From assembly GCA_049515555.1 (NCBI GenBank), contig JBEKTY010000017.1, positions 8,753 to 72,752 of the forward strand: 64,000 bases of DNA. Reading direction: 5' to 3'. Under the pieces are notes generated by a model. It saw only the letters and a program-made list of their open reading frames with translations. It was not told where the DNA came from and did not search any database. The DNA is from JBEKTY01 sp049515555 (lineage in GTDB: Bacteria; Planctomycetota; Planctomycetia; Pirellulales; Thermoguttaceae). This document shows, in pieces, positions 32,050-40,518 of the stretch; within the stretch, counting starts at the first letter, position 1; each line of letters starts with the position of its first letter. A program made the position numbers and the translations under genes.

Positions 32050-33111
32050 ATGGCCGTCAAAACGGCCAAAATCCTCTTGGCGGGAAGATTGACTGCGCGG
32101 TCGTCACCCGACGGGGTTCAGCGGCAGATGCTGGGCCTGGCCGGGGCGCTGGCCGAGCTCGGCTTGGCGGCGCGGCCCTGGCGGCCCTGGGAGGACGACC
32201 TGGCCGACGCCGATTGCCTGCACCTGTTCGGCGCGGGCGATGAGTTTCTGACCGTGGTCGAGAGCGCCGCACGGCAACGCCTGCCGGTCGTGCTGTCGCC
32301 GCTGGCCAGCCTGGACCCGGCCGACGACTGGCTCGATCCCCAACCGCTGGCCCAGAAAGTGAGCGCTTTGGCGGGGTACGTGGGCCGCTCGGTCTGCCCA
32401 CGATGGCCGTCGCGGCGGCGACATCTGTACCAGGCGGTCGACCTGCTGCTGCCCAATTCGCACGTCGAGGCGCGGCAGATCATGCGGCGATACCAGGTGC
32501 CGGCCGAGCGGATCCGCGTGGTGCCCCACGGCGTCGACGCGCGGCTGGCCCGCGCAGAAGCCGAGCCCTTCCTGCGGCGCTACGGCGCGAGGGATTTCGT
32601 GCTGTACGTCGGGCCGATCGAGCCCCGCCACCATCAACTCGGTTTTCTGTGGGCCATGAGCCGGGAGGAGCGGGCAGTGGTCATACTGGGCGATGCCGTG
32701 CCGGGCTCGGAGTGGTACCTGGACGAGTGCCGCCGCATCGCCGGCCCGCACGTGCAGTTCGTGCCGCAACTGGACGAGGCAGATCCGCTGTTGGCCAGCG
32801 CCTACGCGGCCTGCGGATGCCTGGTGGCCGCCGGCGGACCGGACGCGCCGGAGCGGATCGCGCTGGCCGCCGGCATGTCGGGCACCCCCTTGGTGCTCTT
32901 CGAGGGCGGCTCCGGCGGCGAGTACTTCGGTCATCAGGCGGTCTACATCCGGCCGGACGACGTGGCCGGCATCCGCCGCGGCGTGCTGGCCGCCCTGGCC
33001 CGCAAGCGGAGCCAGAGCCTCGCCGAGCACGTCCAGACGTACTTTTCCTGGCAGGCGATTGCGGCCATCACCCGCGAGGCCTACCGCACGGTCCTTCGAC
33101 GCAGGCCATAG
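32050..33111 (+). CDS. Glycosyltransferase, GT4-like
   Basis: 353 residues of a GT-B fold enzyme that should move an activated sugar onto a cell-envelope acceptor. LLLPNSHVEARQIMRRYQVP and IRVVPHGVDARLARAEAEPF are the usual family landmarks; DFVLYVGPIEPRHHQLGFLW begins the donor-binding half. The usual E-x7-E near the end is weak (ERIALAAGMSGTPLV), so activity is less certain. Start: ATG 32050 gives MAVKTAKILLAGRL, a typical first strand; an in-frame ATG at 31987 would overlap bioD by 26 bases. Confidence 0.78.
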   Translation: MAVKTAKILLAGRLTARSSPDGVQRQMLGLAGALAELGLAARPWRPWEDDLADADCLHLFGAGDEFLTVVESAARQRLPVVLSPLASLDPADDWLDPQPLAQKVSALAGYVGRSVCPRWPSRRRHLYQAVDLLLPNSHVEARQIMRRYQVPAERIRVVPHGVDARLARAEAEPFLRRYGARDFVLYVGPIEPRHHQLGFLWAMSREERAVVILGDAVPGSEWYLDECRRIAGPHVQFVPQLDEADPLLASAYAACGCLVAAGGPDAPERIALAAGMSGTPLVLFEGGSGGEYFGHQAVYIRPDDVAGIRRGVLAALARKRSQSLAEHVQTYFSWQAIAAITREAYRTVLRRRP

Positions 33112-33114
33112 CCC

Positions 33115-33336
33115 ATGATCGCCCACATTCGCCAGCCCAGACGGCGGAGACCATCGGCCTCGCTCGTGCGGGCCCGTCGGCTGGTGGCCGCCGCCCTGCT
33201 GCCCTCCGGGGGCCGGCGACCCGCCAGCCTGCCCGCCATCCGCTGGAGAGCCTGGACCTGGGCCGGCTGGATCTTGCTGGCCGCCGCCGCCTACCTCGCC
33301 TGCCGCCTGCTCTGGTTCGCTCCTCGGGCGGGCTGA
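33115..33336 (+). CDS. Small single-span membrane protein, hypothetical
   Basis: 73 residues: an Arg-rich N-terminal half and one membrane segment (AWTWAGWILLAAAAYLACRL) near the end, so N-terminus in the cytoplasm. It begins three bases after the glycosyltransferase stop, which favours coupling, but there is no good ribosome binding site and no recognisable family. Confidence 0.45.
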   Translation: MIAHIRQPRRRRPSASLVRARRLVAAALLPSGGRRPASLPAIRWRAWTWAGWILLAAAAYLACRLLWFAPRAG

Positions 33337-33372
33337 GCCTGGGGGACGGTCAGCAGTTATAATAAGCACCGT

Positions 33373-33401
33373 GGGTGCCACTGCTGGCTTGTCCAGCAGT
33401 G
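33373..33401. repeat. Half of a double-hairpin element, copy 4
   Basis: Only the left hairpin (CACTGCTGG/CCAGCAGTG) and the linker GTGAGAAGC are present. The right hairpin expected next is missing and a 121-bp MITE-like element begins at 33411. Confidence 0.85.
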
Positions 33402-33410
33402 TGAGAAGCT

Positions 33411-33531
33411 TTAGCCGGAATTGTTCACCGAGGCTCGTAGTGACCCGATTTATCGGGTCTGGAGAGTGCGAACAGGTCAAAGACCGCATGAATGCGGTCA
33501 CTACGAACGATTGGTGAATGATCCGGGTTAG
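33411..33531. mobile_element. 121-bp MITE-like element, copy 3
   Basis: TTAGCCGGAATTGTTCACC to GGTGAATGATCCGGGTTAG. Same orientation as copy 1, slightly more diverged at the ends, same internal hairpins and the same length. Confidence 0.9.
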
Positions 33532-33545
33532 GGAGGAAACCAGCT

Positions 33546-35378
33546 ATGACACGGTACGTTGCAATGTTCCTCGTTCTGGCCGCGGGCTGTGCGGCGGCGG
33601 GCCGGCTGGCGGCGGCCGAGGCACTGCTGCTCGCCGAGGGCGGGCAATCGAGCCACAGCATCGTCACGGCGGCCGACGCCCCGCCGCCGGTCCGCCACGC
33701 CGCCCAAGAACTGCAAATGTTTCTCCAGCAAATCAGCGGGGCCAAGCTGCCGATCGTCTCCGACCGCCAGCCGCCCACCGGGCGGGAGATCCTGGTCGGC
33801 CCCAGTGCCCGGCTGCGGCAGATCGCCCCCGAGTTGGACCTGGCGGCGCTGGGCCCGGAGGGGTATTGGCTGCTGACCGTGGGCGACCGCCTGGTAATTG
33901 CCGGCGGTCCGCCGCGGGGCACGCTGTATGGCGTCTACGGCCTGTTGGAGGACCATCTGGGTTGTCGCTGGTTTACGCCGGAGGTGAGCCGCATCCCGGC
34001 CTGCGCGCGGTTGGCGATCGGGCCCCTGCGGGAGCGCCGCGTGCCCGTGCTGGAATACCGCGAGCCCTATACCCGCGATTGCTTCGACGGCGACTGGTGT
34101 GCGCGGAACCGCGTCAATTCCAGCGCCGCGAGCCTGGAGGCCAAGCACGGCGGCAAGATCCGCTTCGCCGACGGGTTCTTCGTGCACACCTTCAATCGCC
34201 TGGTGCCGCCCGAAAAATACTTCGACCGGCATCCCGAATATTTCTCGCTGGTGGGCGGCAAGCGGCTGCGGCAGGAAACACAGCTTTGCACGACGAGCCC
34301 GGAAGTGGTCCGCTTGTGCAGTGAGGCCATTCGCCGGGCGATGCGCGAGCAGCCCGAGGCGACCGTCTTCTCCGTCTCGCAGAACGACTGCGGCAATTAT
34401 TGCCAGTGCGAGCGGTGCCAGGCGCTAGCCCGCGCCGAGGGCTCGCAGATCGCCCCCGTGCTGGCGCTGGTGAACCGGGTGGCCGAGTCGATCGAGCGTG
34501 AGTTCCCCGGCCGGTCGATCGAGACTTTGGCCTACCAGTGGACGCGGCATGCGCCCCGCACGCTGCGCCCCCGGCCGAACGTCATCGTGCGGCTGTGCTC
34601 GATCGAGTGCTGTTTCTCGCATCCGCTGGCCACATGCGACAGTGCGGCGAACCGGGCCTTTCGCGAGGATGCCGCGGCGTGGGCCAAAGTGGCCGACCGG
34701 CTGTGGGTGTGGGACTACGTCACCGATTTCAGCCACTACCTGCTGCCCTTTCCCAACCAACGGGTCCGCCGCGAGAACATCCGCTTTTTCGTGCGGCACA
34801 ACGTCCGCGGCATCTTCGAGCAAGACACCTACGACACGCCCGGGAGCGAATTGGCGGCGCTGGGCGGCTACGTAACCGCCAAGTTCCTCTGGAATCCGGA
34901 TTACGACGAGCAGACGGCCTTCCGCGAGTTCCTCAGCGGGTACTACGGCCGGGCCGACGAGCCGATCCGTCGCTACCTGGACCTCCTGCACGACCGCGTG
35001 GCGCGGGAGAACATCCACGTCGCGATCTGGGCCGGGCCGGAAAGCCCGCACCTGGCCGACGACCTGCTGCTGACGGCCAACGGCCTGTGGCAGGAGGCCC
35101 AGTCGCGGGTGGCCGACCAGCCGGAAGTCCAGCGCCGCGTGCAAATCGCGCGCATGAGCGTGGATTATGCCATCCTGGAACGCGCCCGGCTGGAACAGGC
35201 CAAACGCCTGCCGCCCAATCCCGCGCTGGGGGCGGCGGCCGCCGCGCGGTTCCAGCCGTTCTTCCAGGTCTTGCGCCCCAGCGGCCTGGTCAGGCTGCGC
35301 GAGGGCTCGCCGCTGGAGATCAACTCCTACCAGGACGGTCTGGCCAAGGCGCTGCATCTGGACGCAGCGGCCAAGTAA
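33546..35378 (+). CDS. DUF4838-domain lipoprotein
   Basis: 610 residues. The leader MTRYVAMFLVLAAGC ends in a lipobox (LAAG-Cys15). The first domain (HAAQELQMFLQQISGAKLPI, REILVGPSARL, GTLYGVYGLLEDHLGCRWFT) resembles the N-terminal carbohydrate-enzyme-associated domain of alpha-glucuronidases. The second (VFSVSQNDCGNYCQCERCQA, WVWDYVTDFSHYLLPFPN, FEQDTYDTPGSELAALGGYV) is the DUF4838 barrel, found widely in planctomycetes and Bacteroidota and related to glycoside hydrolases. A polysaccharide-degrading role is likely but the activity is not known. GGAGG directly follows the MITE-like element and precedes ATG 33546. Confidence 0.87.
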   Translation: MTRYVAMFLVLAAGCAAAGRLAAAEALLLAEGGQSSHSIVTAADAPPPVRHAAQELQMFLQQISGAKLPIVSDRQPPTGREILVGPSARLRQIAPELDLAALGPEGYWLLTVGDRLVIAGGPPRGTLYGVYGLLEDHLGCRWFTPEVSRIPACARLAIGPLRERRVPVLEYREPYTRDCFDGDWCARNRVNSSAASLEAKHGGKIRFADGFFVHTFNRLVPPEKYFDRHPEYFSLVGGKRLRQETQLCTTSPEVVRLCSEAIRRAMREQPEATVFSVSQNDCGNYCQCERCQALARAEGSQIAPVLALVNRVAESIEREFPGRSIETLAYQWTRHAPRTLRPRPNVIVRLCSIECCFSHPLATCDSAANRAFREDAAAWAKVADRLWVWDYVTDFSHYLLPFPNQRVRRENIRFFVRHNVRGIFEQDTYDTPGSELAALGGYVTAKFLWNPDYDEQTAFREFLSGYYGRADEPIRRYLDLLHDRVARENIHVAIWAGPESPHLADDLLLTANGLWQEAQSRVADQPEVQRRVQIARMSVDYAILERARLEQAKRLPPNPALGAAAAARFQPFFQVLRPSGLVRLREGSPLEINSYQDGLAKALHLDAAAK

Positions 35379-35441
35379 CCCCCGAAAGTCGCCCTTTACA
35401 GGCTGCTTGCGGCGAGTAAGAATGATGAAAGAGGAGCCGCC

Positions 35442-35924
35442 ATGTCGTCCGACCGCATTCCCATGACCCGCACCGGCTACGATAAGATCAAGGCCGAGCT
35501 GGATCATCTGCAAGGCGTGGAGATGCCCAAGATTCTCGAGGGCCTGGCCAAGGCCCGCGCTGAAGGAGACCTCAGCGAAAATGCCGAGTATCACGGGCGG
35601 CAGGAGAGCCGCGGCATGCTCCAGGCCCGCATCGACGCCATTCGCGACAAGCTCTCGCGTGCCGCCCTGGTCGATCCCAGCCAATTTCCCAAGGACCAGG
35701 TCGCTTTCGGCTCGACGGTGGTGGTCCGCGACCTCGACTTCGGCGACACGGAAGAATTCACCCTGGTCGGCGCCGGCGAGGAGGATTACGACAGCGGCAA
35801 GATCCTCGTTACCAGCCCGCTGGCCCAAGGGCTATCGGGCAAGAAGATCGGCCAGCGGGTCGAGATTCCCGTGCCGCAGGGGACGCTGCGCTTCGAGATC
35901 GTCGAGATCCGCCCCCCGGCCTGA
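35442..35924 (+). CDS. greA: Transcription elongation factor GreA
   Basis: Rescues arrested RNA polymerase by stimulating transcript cleavage. The 160-residue protein has the coiled-coil finger with ARAEGDLSENAEYHGRQE at its tip (the acidic residues that act in the secondary channel) and the C-terminal FKBP-like domain (VAFGSTVVVRDLDFGDTEEF, SPLAQGLSGKKIGQRVEI). Length and order are standard. GAGGAG lies ten bases before ATG 35442. Confidence 0.95.
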   Translation: MSSDRIPMTRTGYDKIKAELDHLQGVEMPKILEGLAKARAEGDLSENAEYHGRQESRGMLQARIDAIRDKLSRAALVDPSQFPKDQVAFGSTVVVRDLDFGDTEEFTLVGAGEEDYDSGKILVTSPLAQGLSGKKIGQRVEIPVPQGTLRFEIVEIRPPA

Positions 35925-35989
35925 CGGCGATTTTCCCGGATCGGCCGCTGCGTGCCGGAATCCGATTTTCCTGTTTCCGTGCCCAGATT

Positions 35990-36054
35990 GGGTGCCACTG
36001 CTGGCTTGTCCAGCAGTGTTAGAAGCACTGCTGGACAAGCCAGCAGTGGGACCC
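35990..36054. repeat. Double-hairpin element, copy 5
   Basis: Both hairpins have the CACTGCTGG/CCAGCAGTG stem; loops CTTGT and ACAAG. It lies 65 bases after greA. Confidence 0.85.
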
Positions 36055-36199
36055 GACGCGAGGATCGTCTCCGCTTCCGCCCGCGTTGTGTGTCGGAGGT
36101 CCGTGAACACAAGAAAAGCCAGCGGCTCACCGAGGGCCGGTTCCGCTCAGGATGACGAAACCGACCCTCGATGAACCTGCCTGCCCGGGAGGGGCTGAA

Positions 36200-36439
36200 T
36201 CAGGGGTGGACTAATACGCTCTGGGCGCCGGGGATGCTGCCTTGCGGGACCGGACTGACCAGAGCGGGGGCGCCGCTGGTGCATGTATCGCACGTGCCAC
36301 ACGGAACACCCGACGAGACACACGCCGCCGGGCACGCCGGCTGGGCCGGCGCGCCGCGAAACCACGTCGAGCAGCAGCCGCAGCCCGCCGCCGAGGCCAT
36401 CAGCACCGCCGCGGTCGCTACGATTAACAGTCTTCTCAT
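36200..36439 (-). CDS. Small cysteine-rich lipoprotein, hypothetical
   Basis: 79 residues. A short leader (MRRLLIVATAAVLMASAAGC) ends in a lipobox-like ASAAGC with Cys20. The mature part holds seven more Cys (CGCCSTW, ACPAACVSSGVPCGTC) and ends in a Pro/Ser-rich tail. GGGAG precedes the ATG by about nine bases. Such very small Cys-rich lipoproteins are common in planctomycetes and have no assigned function. Confidence 0.65.
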   Translation of the reverse strand: MRRLLIVATAAVLMASAAGCGCCSTWFRGAPAQPACPAACVSSGVPCGTCDTCTSGAPALVSPVPQGSIPGAQSVLVHP

Positions 36440-36665
36440 AAACCCTATCTCCCTTCAAAACGGACTCATTCCCTTGTGAGAAGGGGATCGATTTTCAACT
36501 TTCGCCATGGGAACTCTACACCACGCCGCATGATGTGCAAACGCAGCGCCGCCGTTTTCCGGCAACGGCGCGCCGACTTTTTTCACCACTGGCGAAAATC
36601 CGGGCTAGACTTGGGTACACGGTATTGACTGGAGAATCCCTGCCGACGGGAATGATTGTAAAGCC

Positions 36666-37886
36666 ATGGTTCACTGCCCCAGCTTGGTTTCCGTTGCTGA
36701 CAGGAGTCACTCCCGTCCGCCGTCCGTCGCCCGTCGCCCGTCGAAATTGGTGGGGCTCGCTGCGCTCGACCCACCCTACAGTCTGCCAGTCATCCGGTTC
36801 GGCGGGCTCCTAACGGTTCTAGCATTGGCGCTGGCCTTGGCGGCAACTTCTGCGGCCGCTGAGGCGACCTCCAGCGCAAAGCCGGCCGCTGCCGAGGGCG
36901 GCTGTCCGGCTGCGGCTTGGCAACAATCGGGACCGTCGCCCGGCCCCGGGGGTGATCAGCAGCTTTGGATCATCGATACCCGCGGCGCGCCCTCGTGCAG
37001 CGATGGTGAGACGGGCCTGCCGCAGATCGCCTATTGGCAATTCGACCCCTGCGGGGCGTGCCAATGGTCAGCCTCGGATGCCGGTGCGTTCAGCCGCGGC
37101 GGCGCACCGCTGGGCCCCACCATTTTCCTCATGCATGGTTACAATACCGAGCCCGACCAGGCCGTCCAGTATGGCTGGTCGCTGTTTGCCCGCTTGCAGC
37201 AATGGGCCGGCCCGCGACCCTTCCGACTGGTCGTCTGGTCGTGGCCGAGCCGGCGCACGGTCCGCCCCCTGCGGGCCGATATCCAACTGAAGGCCAGTGC
37301 CAGCGACACGGAAGGCTATTACTTAGCCCGCACGATCGCCGGCCTGAAACCGGCCTTCGCCGACCTTCCGTCCAATGCCCACTTAACCCGCACTATCGCC
37401 GGCCTGAAGGGCGGCAGCCCGGTGAGCCTGGTCGGCTATAGCTACGGCGCCCGCATCGCCGCGGCCAGCCTGCAATTGCTGGCCGGGGGGCCGGTCGCCG
37501 GTCGCCGCCTGCCGCCGGCGGTGCTGGCCGCGTGGTCGGGCGGAACGCCGCCAATCCGCGCCGCACTGCTGGGCGCGGCAATCGATTCCGACAGCCTCGA
37601 GCCCGGCCAGCCCTTCGGCCTGAGCCCGGCGGTCGCCCAGGGCATCCTCGTCAGCCAGGACAGCCTGGATCGGGTGCTGCGGTTGTATCGGCGTGTGTAC
37701 TGCCGCCACGGCCCGCAGGCCCTGGGCTCTACCGGCCCGGCTGGCGGCGATAGTGGGAAGCTCGAGGTGGTGAATGTAACCTGCTTTGTCAGGAAGCGTC
37801 ACGATTGGCGGCGTTACGAGGCCGCCCTGCCCGTCGTCGAGCGTCTGCCCTGGTACACCTTTCTGGCCTGTGAGGCAGGCCAGTAA
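36666..37886 (+). CDS. Secreted alpha/beta hydrolase, N-terminus partly repeat-derived
   Basis: 406 residues as read from ATG 36666. A hydrophobic export signal (FGGLLTVLALALALAATSAA) begins at about residue 45; everything before it is encoded by a CGTCCGTCGCC array and a palindrome (peptide LVGLAALDPPYS), so the original start is lost or displaced. TTG 36747 or GTG 36750, both in the palindrome, are other possible starts. The enzyme part has the oxyanion segment TIFLMHGYNTEPDQAV and the nucleophile elbow VGYSYGARIAAASLQL, resembling DUF900-type serine esterases. A 20-codon near-duplication (ARTIAGLK, TRTIAGLK) precedes the elbow. The substrate is unknown. Confidence 0.72.
   Translation: MVHCPSLVSVADRSHSRPPSVARRPSKLVGLAALDPPYSLPVIRFGGLLTVLALALALAATSAAAEATSSAKPAAAEGGCPAAAWQQSGPSPGPGGDQQLWIIDTRGAPSCSDGETGLPQIAYWQFDPCGACQWSASDAGAFSRGGAPLGPTIFLMHGYNTEPDQAVQYGWSLFARLQQWAGPRPFRLVVWSWPSRRTVRPLRADIQLKASASDTEGYYLARTIAGLKPAFADLPSNAHLTRTIAGLKGGSPVSLVGYSYGARIAAASLQLLAGGPVAGRRLPPAVLAAWSGGTPPIRAALLGAAIDSDSLEPGQPFGLSPAVAQGILVSQDSLDRVLRLYRRVYCRHGPQALGSTGPAGGDSGKLEVVNVTCFVRKRHDWRRYEAALPVVERLPWYTFLACEAGQ
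36710..36779. repeat. CCGTCGC array plus GGTGGGGCTCGC palindrome
   Basis: The heptamer array (36712-36744) abuts a palindrome at 36749-36779 (GGTGGGGCTCGC..GCGACCCACC type) that is the same element as 22982-23012 and 63928-64000. Confidence 0.8.
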
Positions 37887-37887
37887 G

Positions 37888-38130
37888 GGCGGAAGGCGGA
37901 AGGGGGAATTTGTCGTATTAGTCCCATTAGTCCTATTAGTCCCATGAGACCTATAGGACCTATAAGCCCTATTGCGGAAGGCGGAAGGACCGCCGGCAGC
38001 CGCGAAATCTTCGCGTTGCCCCAAAAAGCACCGGGGGGTACAATCCGCGAGCCCGAAGGGACCCCCGACAGCTTCACGCGGAGCGTGAAGAGTACGGCCG
38101 TACAATCCGCGGGACCGAAGGGGCCAGGGC
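37888..38130. repeat. Mixed short repeats between the esterase and kdsD
   Basis: The 307-bp gap holds a GGCGGAAG array (37888-37905, 37974-37990), an ATTAGTCCC/CTATAGGAC array (37915-37975), and two copies of TACAATCCGCG followed by CCGAAGGG (38039 and 38100) around the hairpin CTTCACGCGGAGCGTGAAG. No gene is seen. Confidence 0.65.
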
Positions 38131-38193
38131 CTTTTTGCCGCTAAGAATTGGGATAGTCCCCCCCAGGGATGGAGCACCGTCAGGGACGAGGCC

Positions 38194-39279
38194 ATGAGCA
38201 CGGACGCCGCCCGTTCGCCCGACCACTGGACCGACTTCGAGCAGCTCGCTTATGCCCGGCAGATCGTCCAGGCCGAGGGCCGCGCGCTGGTCCAGGTGGC
38301 CAAGCGGCTGGATGGGCAGTTCTGCCGAGCGGTAGAGTGCCTGTATCGCTGTCGGGGCAGCGTGATCGTTACCGGGATGGGCAAGGCCGGCCTGATCGGG
38401 CAGAAGATCATGGCCACGCTGGCCTCGACCGGCACCCCCAGCCATTGCCTGCACCCGGCCGAGGCGGTCCACGGCGACCTGGGACGCATCCATCGCGACG
38501 ACTGCCTGCTGGTGCTCTCCCAGAGCGGCGAGACGGAGGAGATCATCCGCCTGCTGCCCTCCTTGGCGGAATTGGGCGTGCCGATCGTGGCCATGACCGG
38601 CCGGGCCGACAGCAGCCTGGGCCGGGCGGCCAGCGTAGTGATCGAGCTGGGCGAGTTGGAAGAGGCCTGCCCGCTGCGGCTGGCGCCCAGCAGCAGTACG
38701 ACGGCCATGCTGGCGGTGGGCGACGCATTGGCCCTGGTCACCAGCCGGCTGCGGGGCTTCGGCCGCGAGGATTTCGCCCGCTATCACCCGGCCGGCAGCT
38801 TGGGCCAGAAACTGGCCAAGGTCGAGCATCACATGCGGCCGCTGGCGCAATGCCGGGTGGCATCGCAGGAGGAGACCGTTCGCGAGGTGCTGGTCCGCCT
38901 CAGCGTGCCGGGCCGCCGCACCGGGGCCACCATGCTCGTCAATGGCCAGGGACGGCTGTCGGGCATTTTCACCGACAGCGACCTGGCCCGGTTGTTCGAG
39001 CGCCGGCGGGACGAGGCCCTGGACCGCCCGGTCCGGGAAGTCATGACCCCCAACCCGCTCAAAATGCCGCTCGGCTCGATGATGACCGATGCCGTGGCCC
39101 TGATGGCCCTCCGCAAGTTCAGCGAATTGCCGGTGGTCGATGCCGAGGGCCGGCCGGTGGGCCTGATCGACGTGACCGACGTGGTGGGCCTGCTGCCCCG
39201 GGAATCTGGGCCGCCGGTCGGTCCGCCAGCCACCGGGCCCATCCAGCCATCCCCGCCCCGCGTGTTCCGTGGCGCATAA
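38194..39279 (+). CDS. kdsD: Arabinose-5-phosphate isomerase
   Basis: Converts ribulose-5-phosphate to arabinose-5-phosphate, the first step to the lipopolysaccharide sugar Kdo. The 361-residue protein has an N-terminal SIS domain (SVIVTGMGKAGLIGQKIMAT, HPAEAVHGDLGRIHRDDCLL, LSQSGETEEI, STTAMLAVGDALAL) and two CBS domains (from about 215). A Pro-rich tail of some 20 residues is extra. Together with kdsC at 40907 it shows that the organism probably makes Kdo and therefore has a lipid A-containing outer membrane. Confidence 0.93.
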   Translation: MSTDAARSPDHWTDFEQLAYARQIVQAEGRALVQVAKRLDGQFCRAVECLYRCRGSVIVTGMGKAGLIGQKIMATLASTGTPSHCLHPAEAVHGDLGRIHRDDCLLVLSQSGETEEIIRLLPSLAELGVPIVAMTGRADSSLGRAASVVIELGELEEACPLRLAPSSSTTAMLAVGDALALVTSRLRGFGREDFARYHPAGSLGQKLAKVEHHMRPLAQCRVASQEETVREVLVRLSVPGRRTGATMLVNGQGRLSGIFTDSDLARLFERRRDEALDRPVREVMTPNPLKMPLGSMMTDAVALMALRKFSELPVVDAEGRPVGLIDVTDVVGLLPRESGPPVGPPATGPIQPSPPRVFRGA

Positions 39280-39305
39280 AGCCCAGAGAGGGGCACGGAC
39301 GCGTG

Positions 39306-39326
39306 AAACGAGGTGTCCTCGTTTTT
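39306..39326 (+). terminator. Intrinsic terminator after kdsD
   Basis: Perfect 8-bp stem AAACGAGG/CCTCGTTT with a TGT loop, continuing into TT, 26 bases after the kdsD stop codon. The T tract is short. Confidence 0.5.
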
Positions 39327-39354
39327 GGCCCTCATCTTGCATTTCGCATCTTAC

Positions 39355-39570
39355 TCAAACTGCAAACGCCCCCGCCGGCCTTGTGCCGGCGGAGCGATGA
39401 TTGACCACTACCAGCGGCGCCCTTGGATGTTGCTCTCCCGGTGGCCTTCGCCCGGCCCACCGGGCCGGGCGAAGGCCACCGGGCGAGCAAGAAAGGCGCG
39501 TTGTTACGGCGTTGTAGTGGAGAATCAGCGCTCCGTGGGGGCAAGCCCCACGGGGGCGTTTACAGTTTGA
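39355..39570. mobile_element. 216-bp palindrome-ended element
   Basis: 20-bp terminal inverted repeats with one mismatch (TCAAACTGCAAACGCCCCCG at the left) enclose a large hairpin at about 39433-39490 (CCCGGTGGCCTTCGCCC and its inverse) and smaller ones (GCCGGCCTTGTGCCGGC). No coding capacity was found. It is the only copy in the window. Confidence 0.75.
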
Positions 39571-40023
39571 GATTCTACTCTGCTTTCCTTTCCCTTCGCA
39601 TTCCGCTATCGGACAGTCGCCCGCCCCAGGGTACCTTTCAAATCTTTACCCTTCATCCTTCGCCTCTCTGCCTTCGGCCCTCGGAATGGAACCGCGAATG
39701 AACGCAGATGAACGCTAGTTCGCGTGTATTAGCGTTCATCGGCGGTTCCCCTTCCGCCTTGATTCCCAATCCTAATCCCCAATCCCTTACCTGCACATCT
39801 GTACAATATTTGTGCACAGACTGCAAGACCAGTTTATGGACAACATTTCAGGGCCCGAACCGCCCCAGCGCCGGCGACGGGACCGGGAAACCCCGAGTTT
39901 TCCGGGTCGTGGCCCCTTTATTACTTCGCTTGCGCGCCAGGCTGAATCTTGAAAGTCTGATACTATAACCGCTCCCTATCGCTTCCCCGTCGAGAGTCCC
40001 AATCCACATCGGGCTACAAGGGA
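39571..40023. other. Intergenic stretch without a gene
   Basis: GC content is lower than average. A GTTCATCGGCGGTTCC/GGAACCGC pair is around 39690-39755; otherwise I see no frame, RNA gene or repeat worth calling. Confidence 0.45.
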
Positions 40024-40518
40024 TCAGTCTCCCCCGAACAACTGGTCCTTGAGCTGGGCCACCCACCGAATCGTTCGCAGCAACGGAAAGTTCTCTGTGA
40101 TCGCCTGCTTCGCAATCTTGTGTCGGCTCAAGCCGTCGATGATCTCCCGTAGCAGTTCGGGGACCAGCATGATCCTACCACCGCCAATGATGGTCCTGTT
40201 GGCCTTGCCCACAAGATAAAATAGAGCGATCTGGTCAATGGCTGCAGGCACGTCAAGCCCCTCGAACAACTCGGGGATATACTTCCTCCCCGCCGCGAAC
40301 TTCTTCGTGTACCTCTTCTCCCGATTCTCCCAGGAAGCCGCGTCAAGGGAAGGCTCAATGTGGACAAGTTTCTTTTCGCACGGCTTGAACGCGACGACAT
40401 CTAGCTCGCATTCGTAGCCGCCTTTCGCCCTCGGGCCGACGAGGACATTGCGGCGCACGAAGTAGCCTTGGTACTCATACCACTCCGCTATGAGTTGTTC
40501 AAGGTGGTTGCCTGCCAT
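40024..40518 (-). CDS. Hypothetical protein, possible nuclease-like fold
   Basis: 164 residues. The first third (LEQLIAEWYEYQGYFVRRNV, GGYECELDVVAFKP, KKLVHIEPSLDA) follows the plan of PD-(D/E)XK nucleases (helix, strand with ELD, strand with E), but the expected E-x-K reads IEPSLD, so the lysine is missing and catalysis is doubtful. The rest is helical. Base composition and codon use are less GC-rich than in neighbours, suggesting recent arrival. The start is ATG 40518. No partner gene is adjacent. Confidence 0.65.
   Translation of the reverse strand: MAGNHLEQLIAEWYEYQGYFVRRNVLVGPRAKGGYECELDVVAFKPCEKKLVHIEPSLDAASWENREKRYTKKFAAGRKYIPELFEGLDVPAAIDQIALFYLVGKANRTIIGGGRIMLVPELLREIIDGLSRHKIAKQAITENFPLLRTIRWVAQLKDQLFGGD

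Noticed and set aside
35942..36110. Peptides such as GATAGLSS and VPLLACPAV in several frames
   Set aside because: They are translations of the double-hairpin element, not protein domains.
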